DNA of 64,000 bases, from NCBI GenBank assembly GCA_946800325.1, contig OX326958.1:21402414-21466413 (forward strand), read 5' to 3'. Each line of letters starts with the position of its first letter. The stretch's first letter is position 1. This stretch comes from Luzula sylvatica (taxonomy: Eukaryota > Streptophyta > Magnoliopsida > Poales > Juncaceae). The notes under the pieces are model-generated. The model did not search any database, was not told the DNA's origin, and worked only from the letters and a program-made list of their open reading frames with translations. Shown piece after piece: positions 36,138 to 45,747 of this stretch. Made by a program: the position numbers and the translations under genes.

Positions 36138-37384
36138 ATGGCTTCTATCGAAGAGACTGGTAATGCTACGACGGCGTTGAACCGGATAGAGAGAGCTCAC
36201 CAGTTGTACAGAGAAGGCAAGCACGAAGAAGCTTTGGAGCTCTATTCAGAAGCCCTGAATTTGGCCAAATCTAAGCCTCAGAAGATCGCCTTGCACAGCA
36301 ATCGTGCTGCTTGCTATCTCAAGATGCATGATTTCAAAAAGGTAGATTTATTTGCTTTCTTTGAAAATTTTGCTTTGCAAGTAAGGATCATTTGGATTTT
36401 AATTTATCGATTAAATTGTTATTTGAATCTGTAATTTTTGTCAAATATATGAATAATTTTGAAATTAGGTTTTCAAAAAAGTTCAAAATTTAAATTTCCA
36501 TGTGCTCAGAATAATAATAGTCAAAATCCTACTTCCAGTTGGAAGTTTCCATTTAAAAAAAAAATTGATTCCAATGATTAACATTAAATTCAAACCCAAA
36601 CAAATAATTGAACTCAATAAACTAATTCCTCTTGGAATTTGACTCTCACAACATATTCCTTCTAATAATTCAGTAATTCATACTTAATAAAATCTTTCAA
36701 ATTGAATTATAATTCATTTTTATGCAATTAGACAGCAGAAGAATGCACCGCTGTACTGGAACTGGATCACGAGCATACCGGTGCACTGATGTTACGAGCT
36801 CAAACACTCGTCACGTTAAAAAATTACCAATCTGCCCTTTTCGACGTGAACCGTTTAATTGAAATCAACCCTAATTCTGAAGTCTATCATAATCTCCACG
36901 CTCGCTTGAAAACTCAACTCGTATGTCTCTTTTTCCCCCTTTATAAATCTCTTTATTTCAATACACTTTTCTCTAATTAATTAATTAATTAATTTGTTTA
37001 TTTATTTTATTTTGAAAGGCTTTAGCGCCAATACCTGAAACCGAAGAAGAAGAGGAAGAAATAGAAGAAGAAAACGAAGAAATAATACCACCTATAAAAA
37101 AGACTGATTTGCCCCTGGAAAAATCTGAAATTATAATTGCTCAACCTGTAAACATAGAGATGAGGACGGAATCGCCCCTGAGTAAAAGCACGGTGTTAAT
37201 AAACCCTAAAAAGGGTGATTGGGAAGCGATAGAGAAACCAAAGGGGCATTCTGGTCTGGATTATTCTAGATGGGATAAAGTACAGGACGGGTCCAGTGAC
37301 GAAGATACTGATGAGGAGGAGGAGGAGGATCAGCCTCATTATCGGTTTCGGGTCCGTACTGTCGGTGTTAAACCCGTTAAGTGA
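36138..37384 (+). CDS. TPR domain protein with acidic C-terminus
   Basis: Three exons splice cleanly: 36138-36341, 36732-36920 and 37019-37384, all at phase 0 with GT-AG borders, giving 252 aa. Residues about 12-120 form tetratricopeptide repeats (AHQLYREGKHEEALELYSEAL, then HSNRAACYLKMHDF, then NYQSALFDVNRLIEINPN). Residues 134-150 are almost all Glu. The C-terminus has GDWEAIEKPKGHSGLDYSRW followed by an Asp/Glu run and a basic RFRVRTVGVKPVK end. TPR units bind peptides, and three-repeat domains of this sort often bind Hsp70/Hsp90 tails; the DYSRWD motif before an acidic stretch recalls co-chaperones such as Cdc37. A co-chaperone role is inference: only some carboxylate-clamp positions (such as Asn in SNRAAC) are kept. 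The start is the first ATG after a stop and begins the TPR frame. Confidence 0.85.
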
Positions 37385-37594
37385 AAATTATAAATTATGA
37401 AAAATAGTTATTATGATTTGTAAATGCAGTTTCTTTAAAGGTGTATTATAAGCAGTAAATTTATTTTCTCTCATTTTTTTGAAATTTGTTTAACTAGTTT
37501 TGTTTTAATAAAAAAATGTATTTTTTAGTAATTGCCAGAAAATTATATTGCATGACTGAAATCAACACAGAATTGATAATTACACGCTCATATA
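37385..37594. other. 3' region of the TPR gene
   Basis: AT-rich sequence, presumably the 3' untranslated region and terminator. No clear signal. Confidence 0.35.
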
Positions 37595-37720
37595 CTATTA
37601 TTACATCATATATTTGGAAGGAGAGATGCAATCGAATATTCAATGAGAAAAAGTCGAGTCTGGTACAGGTGGCAAGGATAGCGGAAATGCAAAGAACCGG
37701 ATACAATACCAGAAAGGAAT
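37595..37720 (+). pseudogene. LINE C-terminal fragment
   Basis: YIWKERCNRIFNEKKSSLVQ matches the WxIWKERNxRIF motif near the end of plant L1-type ORF2, as also seen at 17329 (minus). The fragment is short and has no poly-A of its own that I can define. Confidence 0.55.
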
Positions 37721-37786
37721 GATACCGGGAAGGTGATGAAAGGGAATAGAGGTTGAGCAGATTATTAAAAGGGGGTTCGGGGATCG

Positions 37787-38435
37787 CGCGAACTCTATGT
37801 TTTGCAAATCATGACCGTTCATCCATACAAATCATAAATTTGATAAAGTAATGGATTTGGTGAATAAGGAAGGAGAAGAGTTCTAGATTGTACGTACACT
37901 CACACGGTATGGAAACTAGTGGAGAGATTAGTGGGTGAACCGATTGCGAGAGATTCAAAAACTTCCCAAGTGGATTCATGGTTACACAATAGGGTCAAAC
38001 AACCGCCATTACGAAGGAACTTATGGGACAAATGGTGGGCTTCAATAACATGGAATGTTTGGAAAGCACGAAACGAGAAAATTTTCGCTACAAAGAACAT
38101 ACCGCCAATGTCAACCGTGACGAAAGCCTATAACGAAGTAAGGACGTGGAGGACCTTAGAAAATATTCATAGATAAAAATAGGTCATTGTTTAATTACTT
38201 TATGTCTCAAACCATTGTAAATATTTTTGTGTTTTTATAAAAATACGAATATCATTGGTATTCCTTCAAAAAAAAAAAAAAAAAAAAGGAAGGAGAAGAG
38301 GTGATCATCCAAATAATATTGTGTTTCCATATAAAACCAAAAAGAGAATATTGATTCTCAGTTAATTCTCAGTTTATCAAGCTTATGATTTACATAAATG
38401 AACGGCTGTGATTTGCAAAATACAGAATTCGGTGT
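37787..38435. repeat. Inverted repeat split by a LINE insertion
   Basis: 37787-37850 (TTTTGCAAATCATGACCGTTCAT...) and 38375-38435 are about 80% reverse complements, with looser matching continuing outward to about 37760 and 38470. Removing the LINE at 37881-38285 leaves a roughly 250-bp foldback, likely a MITE. Confidence 0.55.
37881..38285 (+). mobile_element. 5'-truncated LINE tail with 15-bp TSD
   Basis: Encodes the end of an L1-type ORF2 (WASITWNVWKARNEKIF, then TKAYNEVRTW) up to a TAG-like stop near 38174, a 3' tail, and an A-run ending near 38287. Direct repeats AAGGAAGGAGAAGAG flank it (37866-37880 and 38286-38300). Confidence 0.8.
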
Positions 38436-38652
38436 TTCGTGCGAAACACCATCCCCAAACCAATTAAAAGGGCTACAAATCGAGGTAGAGGGCACATGGG
38501 AAGGAAAGAAAAGAAGCTAAATGCTGTGTAAATTATTTCTATGTATGGACTGCACGAGATTTAACCCATCTCATTTAAAATAAAAAAAAACTAGAACATA
38601 GAGAAGAGATGTTACCACATGAGATGATATAAAATTTGATAACTAATACTAG

Positions 38653-38786
38653 TTAACATCTAACATGTACTAGTTATCATTTTAATTAAATATACTAATT
38701 AGAACAGAAAGATGATATGGTAAAATTTGGATAATCTCAGTTAGTATATTTAATTAAAATGATAACTAGTACATGTTAGATGTTAA
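38653..38786. repeat. Perfect 46-bp inverted repeat
   Basis: 38653-38698 and 38741-38786 are exact reverse complements (starting TTAACATCTAACATGTACTA), with a 42-bp loop. Perfect arms mean either a recent event or selection; transcribed, this would be a strong hairpin. Confidence 0.95.
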
Positions 38787-39135
38787 TTTAATACATAATT
38801 AATATTTATTCGAATTCATAAATTTGAATAAATTTTAATGAATATTTAATTATATGTTTTAATTATCACGTTAATTGAATGTAATTGTTTAATAATGGAG
38901 AATTCGGCAAGTACATTTTAGAGTGCAATAAAATTTAATATTTTTTTTTCACAATAGTAAATTTATATTTTAAAAAAATTACTCTCATCCAAAATGTACC
39001 CGCCGAATTCTTCATTATAGAACAATTACATTTAATTAACGTGATAATTAAAACATGTATAATTAAATATTCATTAAAATTTATTCCAATTTATTAATTC
39101 GAATAAGTATTAATTATGTATTAAGTTAACAGCCA
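38787..39135. repeat. Large AT-rich palindrome
   Basis: About 38787-38935 and 38990-39135 are imperfect reverse complements sharing GAATTCGGC, TACATTTT, ATTAAAATTTATT and TTAATACATAATTAAT. It adjoins the 46-bp inverted repeat and ends just before the MULE at 39171. Its centre recalls the GAATTCGGCGG core of the foldback at 23370-24293. Confidence 0.7.
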
Positions 39136-39839
39136 ATTAATTATTATTTTAATTAAATGTATTATTTAAAGGGAATTTTACTGTAGTAACCCTGTTTTAA
39201 AATAATATTCCCGAAATAACCAAGTTTTGAACATAATTCCCAAAATGTCTTTTGCGGGGTTTGTAATTTCGCCTGGCGAGGTTTGGAACCTCGCCTTTGT
39301 TTCCAGCCGTCATTAATTGGGTTAAACAGCAATTAAGGAAAGGCGAGGTTTGGAACTTCGCCAGGCGATGTTTCCAACTTCGCTTTTGTTTCCAACGGTC
39401 GGTAAGTATGGTCAAAATACCTATTAATGAGAGGCGACGTTTCAAACTTCGCTTTATTAACTAGGCGATGTTGGCAACCTCGCCTGGCGAGCTTTCAAAC
39501 TTCGCTTGTTTGTTTTCTCAACTTCCCGCCTTCCTTCCTTCTTCCTTCCTCGGTCTCTCTCTCATCCTCCCTTTTCTTCCTCTTTTTCTCTTTTTCTCTC
39601 CGATTTGGGCTTCAAATTTCTTCTTGTAATAGGTATGTTTTGTTGTTTTTTCTTCTTGTTTTGTTCAAGATTGACTAAATATTGAATATATTTTGAGTTA
39701 AATGTGTCAATTTATTGTTTTAAGTGGCAGATCTGAAGTTATAACGTCGTGATTTTTGACGAATTGGACTAGAAATTGAAGATTTTCATCTTGCATTAGA
39801 AGGTAAATTTCTTATTTAATTCTAGAAAAATGTGTCAAT

Positions 39840-40215
39840 TTCTTATTATAATTGTAGAAATTGTAGAATTTTAGAAATGTAGAATTGTAGAATATCTAAA
39901 ATAGTATAATTGTAGAATTGTAGAATTAAGATTGTAGAATTGTAGAATTCTAGAATTGTAGAATATCTTAAATAGTAGAATTGTAGGATTGTAGAATTAA
40001 TTGTAGAATTATAGAATATCTAAAATAGTAGAATTGTAGAATATCTAAAATAGTATAATTGTAGGATTGTAGAATTGTAAATTTTAGAATTATAGAATTG
40101 TAAATTGTAGGATTGTAGAATGTGTACAATTATGATTGTAGAATTGTAAATTGTAAAATTGTAGAATGTGTAGAATTGTAAATTGTAGAATTGTTATGAT
40201 TGTAGAATTCTATAT
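39840..40215. repeat. TGTAGAAT minisatellite inside the MULE
   Basis: Irregular tandem array of ATTGTAGAATTGTAGAAT, TCTAAAATAGTA and related words just upstream of the PMD reading frame. Confidence 0.85.
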
Positions 40216-40271
40216 TTTTGGTAACTAATTTTTTTTGTTAACTAATTTTTTTTTTTTTCTATCTTGGACAG

Positions 40272-40962
40272 ATGGATAATCCTGGACCCGTTGATGCTTC
40301 CGTTTTAAGGGATCAAATGAACCACGTGTCCAACGAGATTGAAAAGCCTGAGATTACGATATTTCAGGGTGGTCGCGACTGGACCCATTGGACGCTGACG
40401 ACTCCGGAAATGGAGGCCAGACTTATGCGAGCAGGATTTTATGTCCCCACGCGGGCCGCGTACGTAAAGTTGAATCAGCCATTTCTGACGGCATTGATTC
40501 ATAGGTGGCGTCCGGAGACGAACACCTTTCATATGCCACATGGAGAGATGACTATTACCCTACGTGATGTTTCTTTGTTGACTGGTTTCGTAGCGGACGG
40601 TGCTCCGTTGTTTAGGGCTATCAGCGGAGATGACTATTACCCAACTTGATATTCGACGTGCTAGACAAGGTGCACGGTGCGCACAAAATTGCGAATGTCG
40701 CATGATCTTGGATCAAATGGCCACTAGGATGCCGGTTTTGCTAGAGGCATTATCTTTGGACGATTCTCAGAATGATGACGATCGTTTTGTCCAACCCTCC
40801 TTCACGGACTATGTTTCTACGTCGCGACCGAATTATGGCGATCCTGCACAACCCCCCTTCACGGACTATGGTGGAGTCGGTACTTCATATGGTCGTATTC
40901 CATATAGTGGTCATCATGACTTTTTCGACCCGACACAGAATGCACCTAGAGATGATTGTTAG
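40272..40962 (+). pseudogene. Truncated plant mobile domain (PMD) gene
   Basis: The first frame (40272-40649, 125 codons) begins with a good ATG and encodes the start of a plant mobile domain: MEARLMRAGFYVP, then LIHRWRPETNTFHMPHGEM, then TITLRDVSLLTGFVADG. In PMD proteins (MAIN, MAIL1 and transposon-borne relatives) this is followed by some 300 residues. Here the frame ends soon after, and an overlapping frame (40600-40962) gives a tail with FTDY repeats (SFTDYVSTSRPNYGDPAQ, then PFTDYGG). A 16-bp direct repeat GAGATGACTATTACCC at 40545 and 40627 lies at the break and may mark the internal deletion. Cellular PMD proteins act in the nucleus in gene expression and transposon silencing; this copy lacks most of the domain. 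Confidence 0.8.
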
Positions 40963-41089
40963 ATTATGTTGGGGTGTTTTTATTATATGTTTAGTTTATT
41001 ATTATTAGATTATATTGTTATGGTTTATTATTATTATTAGTTTATTATATGTTTAGTTTATCAAAATGTATATTAAAACAAAAAATGAC

Positions 41090-41390
41090 CAAAATTTAAA
41101 TTAAAAATGTAAAAAAGGATCAAAATGTAAATAAAAAAGGACTAAAATGTTAAAAAAAAGGACCAAAATGTAAATTAAAACTAAAAAGGACCCAAATGTA
41201 AATAAAAAGGACCAAATTGTAAATAAAAAAGGACTAAAATGTTAATAAAAAGGATCAAAATGTAAATTAAAACTAAAAAGGACCCAAATGTAAATAAAAA
41301 GGACCAAATTGTAAATAAAAAGGACCAAAATGTTAATTAAAACTAAAAAAAGATCAAAAAGTAAATTAAAACTCAAAAAGTGAATAAGGC
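41090..41390. repeat. GGACCAAAATGTAAAT tandem array inside the MULE
   Basis: Roughly a dozen degenerate units of AAAAAGGACCAAAATGTAAA, with a higher-order repeat (CTAAAAAGGACCCAAATG occurs at least twice about 100 bp apart). It lies between the PMD frame and the right TIR. Confidence 0.85.
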
Positions 41391-41619
41391 GACATTTGAA
41401 ACATCGCCTGGCGAGGTTTGGAACCTCGCCTTATCTTAATAGATGTTTAATGCTGTTTAACCCCAATTAATGACGGATGAAAAAAAGCGAGGTTCCAAAC
41501 CTCACCAGGCGAAATTACAAACCCCGCAAAAGACATTTTGGGAATTATGTTCAAAACTTGGTTATTTCGGGAATATTATTTTAAAACAGGGTTACTACAG
41601 TAAAATTCCCTTATTTAAA

Positions 41620-42880
41620 TCATAGATGATGTTATGGTAAAATTTGGGGAAATATATCATATTTTCAATTAAAATTCTACAAATGAACTGGCGTGATTTA
41701 AAATCCCGTTATGGATTATTTTTGGAATATTATCAAAAACGGGGTTATTTTTGAAATATTTTCAAAAAAAGAGTTATTTTTTGAATTTTGATTCCTAAGG
41801 GATTACATGCATAAATGCTCTTTGTTTTTGTAACTCTAGCCTTTTTCTCCATTCATTTCTTAAAATATTTGGTGTTAACTTAAATGTTAATCATATCAAA
41901 TATATAATTTCTCTCCTAACTTTTTACCGTCCTATTAACTTTTTACTGTACTGTATAATTGGAGGGTTTTATGGAGCATTTCTGCATGTAACCCTGTTCC
42001 AGAAAAAATTTCGAAAAATAACCCGATTTCGAAAATTATTCCAAAACTAACCCAAATCGGATTTTAAAACTCCGGTAGCACCGGATTTTAAAAACTCACC
42101 GGATTAATTAGATATAAGTATAATCAATTGGGGAGATTAAACAAAACCCAACATCGCCGGATTTTAAAAAGCCGTAAATTTTTTTTATGGAAATGATTAA
42201 TAACTCTCCCCAAATTTTACCGTCCATATCCTACATATTCTAGTTAATACATTTAATTAACAAAATTATTAATACATATCATACAAATAATAATTAATTT
42301 ATATATAATTAATATTTATTTAAATTACTAAATTTGAATTAATATTAGTTAATTTTTTATTACAAATTTTTGAATTTATCATGCTAATTATTTGTGTTAA
42401 ATATAATATAGAAAATGTTGTGTTGAAATTCTGGTAAAAACAAAAATTTCTTTGCATTTCTGTCTGACACACGAAATAAAGAGCAAATTTAGTTTGCTCC
42501 AAGATTGCACCACAAGATTCTCTTAATTCCATTTAACAAACTTAGCATAATTAAAAAATTACATAATTAAAAATTAATTAATATTAAGTTTAATTTAATA
42601 ATTCAAATAAATATTAGTTATATTTTAATTAGCTGTTATTTATATGATATTTAATTATTTATTAATTATCATTATAATTAAATATATAAATTAGAATTAT
42701 ACATGATATGAAGATAAAATTTGGGAAACTTTATCGGCTTTATTTTGACATTATCCGGTGTTTTGTATGTTTTGTTTAATCTCACTATGTAATTGTACCT
42801 GTATTTAATTAATTCGGTGGATTTTTAAAATTAGGTGGTATCGAAATTTTAAAATCCGATTTGAGTTTCGTATTAACTAA
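41620..42880. repeat. Foldback remnants of the GCATTTCTGCATG family
   Basis: 41650-41830 reads like a right end (ATTTTTGGAATATT, GGGGTTATTTTTGAAATATT, TTACATGCATAAATGCTC). A new left end GGAGCATTTCTGCATGTAAC starts at 41966 and continues with CCGGATTTT words to about 42110; a decayed right end lies at 42770-42880. The MULE at 39171 may have inserted into the first of these. No genes here. Confidence 0.5.
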
Positions 42881-43937
42881 AAGTTGCTCACCTCTCCGAT
42901 GTGAGCATTTTTCGAAGGAAATGATCTGAAGGAAAAAAAAAATCGCAAAATAACGCAATTTTCGAAAGCAACGAGTAAAAAACCACAACACAAAAGAGAC
43001 TAATTCATCTTCTTCTTCTTCTGAAGAACAATCAAAGAAGTAAAAACTTCGCATATCCGATGAAGCACGCTGGAACCCATCGCAAGGCATCATGGAAAGA
43101 CCCAGAAAAGGCTCAATCCAAGCGGTTGGCACCAGCTTTGCATATCATGTTTGTTGAATATGTTGTTTACCAGAGGTTTGCAGATCTAGGTATACTTTTC
43201 TTTTACAATTGAGTCCTTTTGGTTTGTGAATTTATGTTTCTGATTCATAGATCGGATTTTGAATTGCAAATTAATGGTAATTATCCCCAATTACATTAAA
43301 TAACTAAAATGTTTTTCATAATTCCAAATTAATAAGAGGTCGTCATTGCAAAATAACCTATCAATTGTAGAATATTATATGATATGACCGAGATGGAGAG
43401 CTATAATGAGTTGACTATGTTGTTTAGCAGAGCTTTGCTGATCGTATACTGTTATTTTACAATTGAGTCCTTTTCGTTTGTGAATTTATGTTTCTGATCC
43501 ATAGATCTGATTTCGAATTGCAAATTACTGGTAATTATCCCCAATAACTTTAAGTAACTAAAATGGTTTTGATATTCCAAAATTGCCTCTGAAAAATTAG
43601 CTATCAATTGTAGAATATATGAGACATGCAATGCAAACTTCTACGGACTCGAGGCAGTCGAGAAATAGCCTCTGAGAATGACGCAAATGTGTCATCTTCA
43701 TCTGCTGAAGAAGATGGGTTCTTCGACATATCGGTAAATGCTTATTTTCATATATTATCTATAAACTAATTTCGGTTTTTTCATATTTTCATATATTATA
43801 TTAAGAGGGATTACAAAGAGATTTTTTTCTTTCCTTTTTAGACTATATATATAACATGATATTTGAATTGAATCGAATCTATATATCATTGCAGAATAAA
43901 TTATTATTCAACTAATGTTTGGCTTGTATTGACAGAG
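42881..43937 (+). other. Chimeric region with exon-like frames and a local duplication
   Basis: An open frame starts at 43060 (MKHAGTHRKASWKDPEKA) and meets a possible donor near 43189; an open stretch at 43625-43735 (rich in Ser, Glu and Asp, ending FFDIS) meets a donor at 43736. I recognise neither. Between them a segment (about 43150-43382) is repeated at about 43411-43618 with offset 243-254 bp and about 80-85% identity (ACAATTGAGTCCTTTT occurs at 43205 and 43459). Confidence 0.45.
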
Positions 43938-44190
43938 AACAATTCAAGCGGGTATTTTCATATCCTACGCAGGTACCCGTCTAGCATGAAGACCGGTACG
44001 CCATGCGGCCTTTCTTGTGGCCTCTGGTTGAACATCGCGGATTACAATGCGTTCACTCAGGCAGTGAAGCGTAACAGACGGTATGTCGATTTAGTAATGA
44101 CAGTACCGACCGACCGGTACGATGAAGCCGATAAGCAGCAGCATAAACATCGCTTTCGACAGGCTGGCATTAGGGTCTCAAAACGAATAG
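43938..44190 (+). pseudogene. UDP-arabinopyranose mutase (RGP) fragment
   Basis: After a splice-acceptor-like CAGAG, the frame encodes [20 protein letters not shown], then [12 protein letters not shown], then [12 protein letters not shown]. This matches the RGP/UAM family stretch [46 protein letters not shown]. UAM enzymes interconvert UDP-arabinopyranose and UDP-arabinofuranose at the Golgi face and are about 340-360 aa. Only about 60 residues are present; neither the N-terminal DXD half nor the C-terminal half is found, and the frame continues with unrelated residues to a donor at 44191. It is probably an exon captured or left behind in the chimeric region upstream. Confidence 0.65.
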
Positions 44191-44283
44191 GTTTTAGTTT
44201 TTCTAACAATAGTAGTAATTTTCTAACCCAACTATAATCTCAAAATTTTCTAAAATTACCTTTCTTTCTTTCTGTGCAGCACT

Positions 44284-44300
44284 AGTTATAAATATGCATC
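44284..44300 (+). promoter_or_regulatory. TATA box of the orphan gene
   Basis: TTATAAATATGC lies about 60 nt before the ATG at 44350. About 30 nt further down is ACCTCTCTCTCTC, a typical plant transcription start and leader. Confidence 0.55.
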
Positions 44301-44349
44301 GAGTCCTTGATCCAAACCGCACCTCTCTCTCTCAGAACTTATTCAAGAC

Positions 44350-44907
44350 ATGTTTAAGCGAATCTTTTCACGTCTCCTCTCCCGTGCTTGCTTAATTCCA
44401 AGCAACCGTGTTCACGAACCCGAACCCGAACCACCTCAAAGCCAACCCGAATCTCAAAACCAACGCGGCGGATCCAACTATGATGGCATCAGCGATTCGC
44501 TAGCTCTCTATTTGGAATTGCTGACCGAAGGGCCACATTTGCGAATGCGTGACAAACACGACGAACCCATTAACGAAGGCATAAGCGATTCACTAGCCGT
44601 CTACCTCGAATCCCTAACGGAAAAGCCGCAAAGACGACGGTTTTGCCCCGAATTGGAAACCATAATGGAGGAGCCCGAGGCCGAATGGAAGGCCTTGCTT
44701 GATTGGGTTGATGAGCTGGCGACGCCCGAAGATGACGAGGCTGCTGACCTGGCAACGGTCACAGCACAGGCCTTGCCTGACGAGCCCGCTGAGCTGGCAG
44801 CGCAACCTAAACGCAAAAGCTGGATCAAAACGACTATGAAACGAATCCTTTTCTGCGGAGCGGTTGAACAAAATGCAGGAGAGGAAAGATTTGTGCCCCA
44901 AATTTGA
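44350..44907 (+). CDS. Single-exon orphan protein with an internal repeat
   Basis: A 185-codon frame, clearly less AT-rich than its surroundings, follows a TATA box and pyrimidine-rich leader. The protein starts with a basic amphipathic stretch (MFKRIFSRLLSRACL), then an alternating Glu-Pro run (EPEPEPP). Residues 46-62 (GISDSLALYLELLTEGP) are repeated at 77-93 (GISDSLAVYLESLTEKP). Residues about 101-150 are acidic (ELETIMEEPEAEWKALLDW), and a basic segment (PKRKSWIKTTMKRILFCG) lies near the end. There is no signal peptide or membrane span and I recognise no family. The minus-strand frames over the same bases look like shadows. It could be a lineage-specific gene or a relic of a captured gene; composition and promoter layout favour a real gene. 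Confidence 0.55.
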   Translation: MFKRIFSRLLSRACLIPSNRVHEPEPEPPQSQPESQNQRGGSNYDGISDSLALYLELLTEGPHLRMRDKHDEPINEGISDSLAVYLESLTEKPQRRRFCPELETIMEEPEAEWKALLDWVDELATPEDDEAADLATVTAQALPDEPAELAAQPKRKSWIKTTMKRILFCGAVEQNAGEERFVPQI

Positions 44908-45120
44908 CAGCATTAGGATAGTCATTTGAGAGTAGTAATGAATTTTGTAAATATGATTTAAGTAATGAATTTTGTATTCTGTTCTTTTAATAATTGGAAA
45001 TTCTCATCACTGATCAAAGAAAAAATTGAATCATCATGCAAGAAAGGAAGATAACGCAGTAAACATCAATCATTAATTTGACATGAGACAATTCCATAAA
45101 TGATTCTATAAGTAACATTA
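44908..45120. other. 3' flank of the orphan gene
   Basis: GAATTTTGTA occurs twice (44940 and 44968). No other feature. Confidence 0.4.
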
Positions 45121-45747
45121 CGGACTTGTTCGGCAACACAAGGAATAGAGGAATAGCGGAATAGAGAATAGTGTCTATTCAACTTTATTCCAATAGCGTT
45201 CGGTGATATTAATGGAATAAAATTATTAGTTTAAAAAATATAAATAATAACTAATGACTAAACTACCCTTGCTTATAATTTAACAAGTTAAAAAGCTTAA
45301 AACAAGTACCATAATAATAAAATGAAGATGAACTATTTTAATTAATTAAAACAAGTACCATCATAATAAATAAAAAAATAACGGCTCAAATTTGTAGTTT
45401 CATTTGAACTATTCATTGGAGGAAAAAGATATAAAAGATATATATTATCATTTAATCCAAGGTAAAAGATATAAAATGTATATTATCATTTAATCCACGT
45501 AAGCAAATGGAGAGGGAGAAGATATAAAAAAAATATTACCATTTAATCCACGTCAGCAAGGAGAGGAATAAATAATGGTATTTTTGCCACAAAAAAATGC
45601 TTAATCCATACAATAGTCCAATTTCATGTTTTGGCTCTCTAATCTGCCTATTTATTCTTTGTTCTTCTCATCTTGTTCGGCAAGAATAAGAAGGATTAAG
45701 CTATTTATTCATCTATTACTTGCTATTCCATGATTGCCGAACATCAT
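45121..45747. mobile_element. MITE with TTGTTCGGCAA ends
   Basis: Left end CGGACTTGTTCGGCAACAC and right end GATTGCCGAACATCAT are inverted repeats. The flanks TAACATTA and CTACATTA agree at 6 of 8, suggesting a hAT-type TSD. The interior repeats GAATAG/CTATTC words at both ends and contains three copies of AAGATATAAAA...ATCATTTAATCCA. Non-coding. Confidence 0.6.

Larger units (their letters stand above)
39171..41610 (+). mobile_element. MULE with long TIRs carrying a plant mobile domain gene
   Basis: The first about 165 bp (39171-39335) and last about 170 bp (41440-41610) are close to perfect reverse complements, starting GGGAATTTTACTGTAGTAAC. A perfect 9-bp duplication TTATTTAAA flanks the element (39162-39170 and 41611-41619), as expected for Mutator-like transposition. 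Inside the TIRs lie palindromic GGCGAGGTTTGGAACCTCGC-type motifs in many variants. The interior has a TGTAGAATTG minisatellite, an open frame with a truncated plant mobile domain, and a GGACCAAAATGTAAAT tandem array. No MULE transposase is present, so it is non-autonomous. Confidence 0.92.

Noticed and set aside
44570..44925. Minus-strand frames of 61-103 codons opposite the orphan gene
   Set aside because: They overlap the less AT-rich + frame that has the TATA box and leader, and have no domains; treated as shadows.
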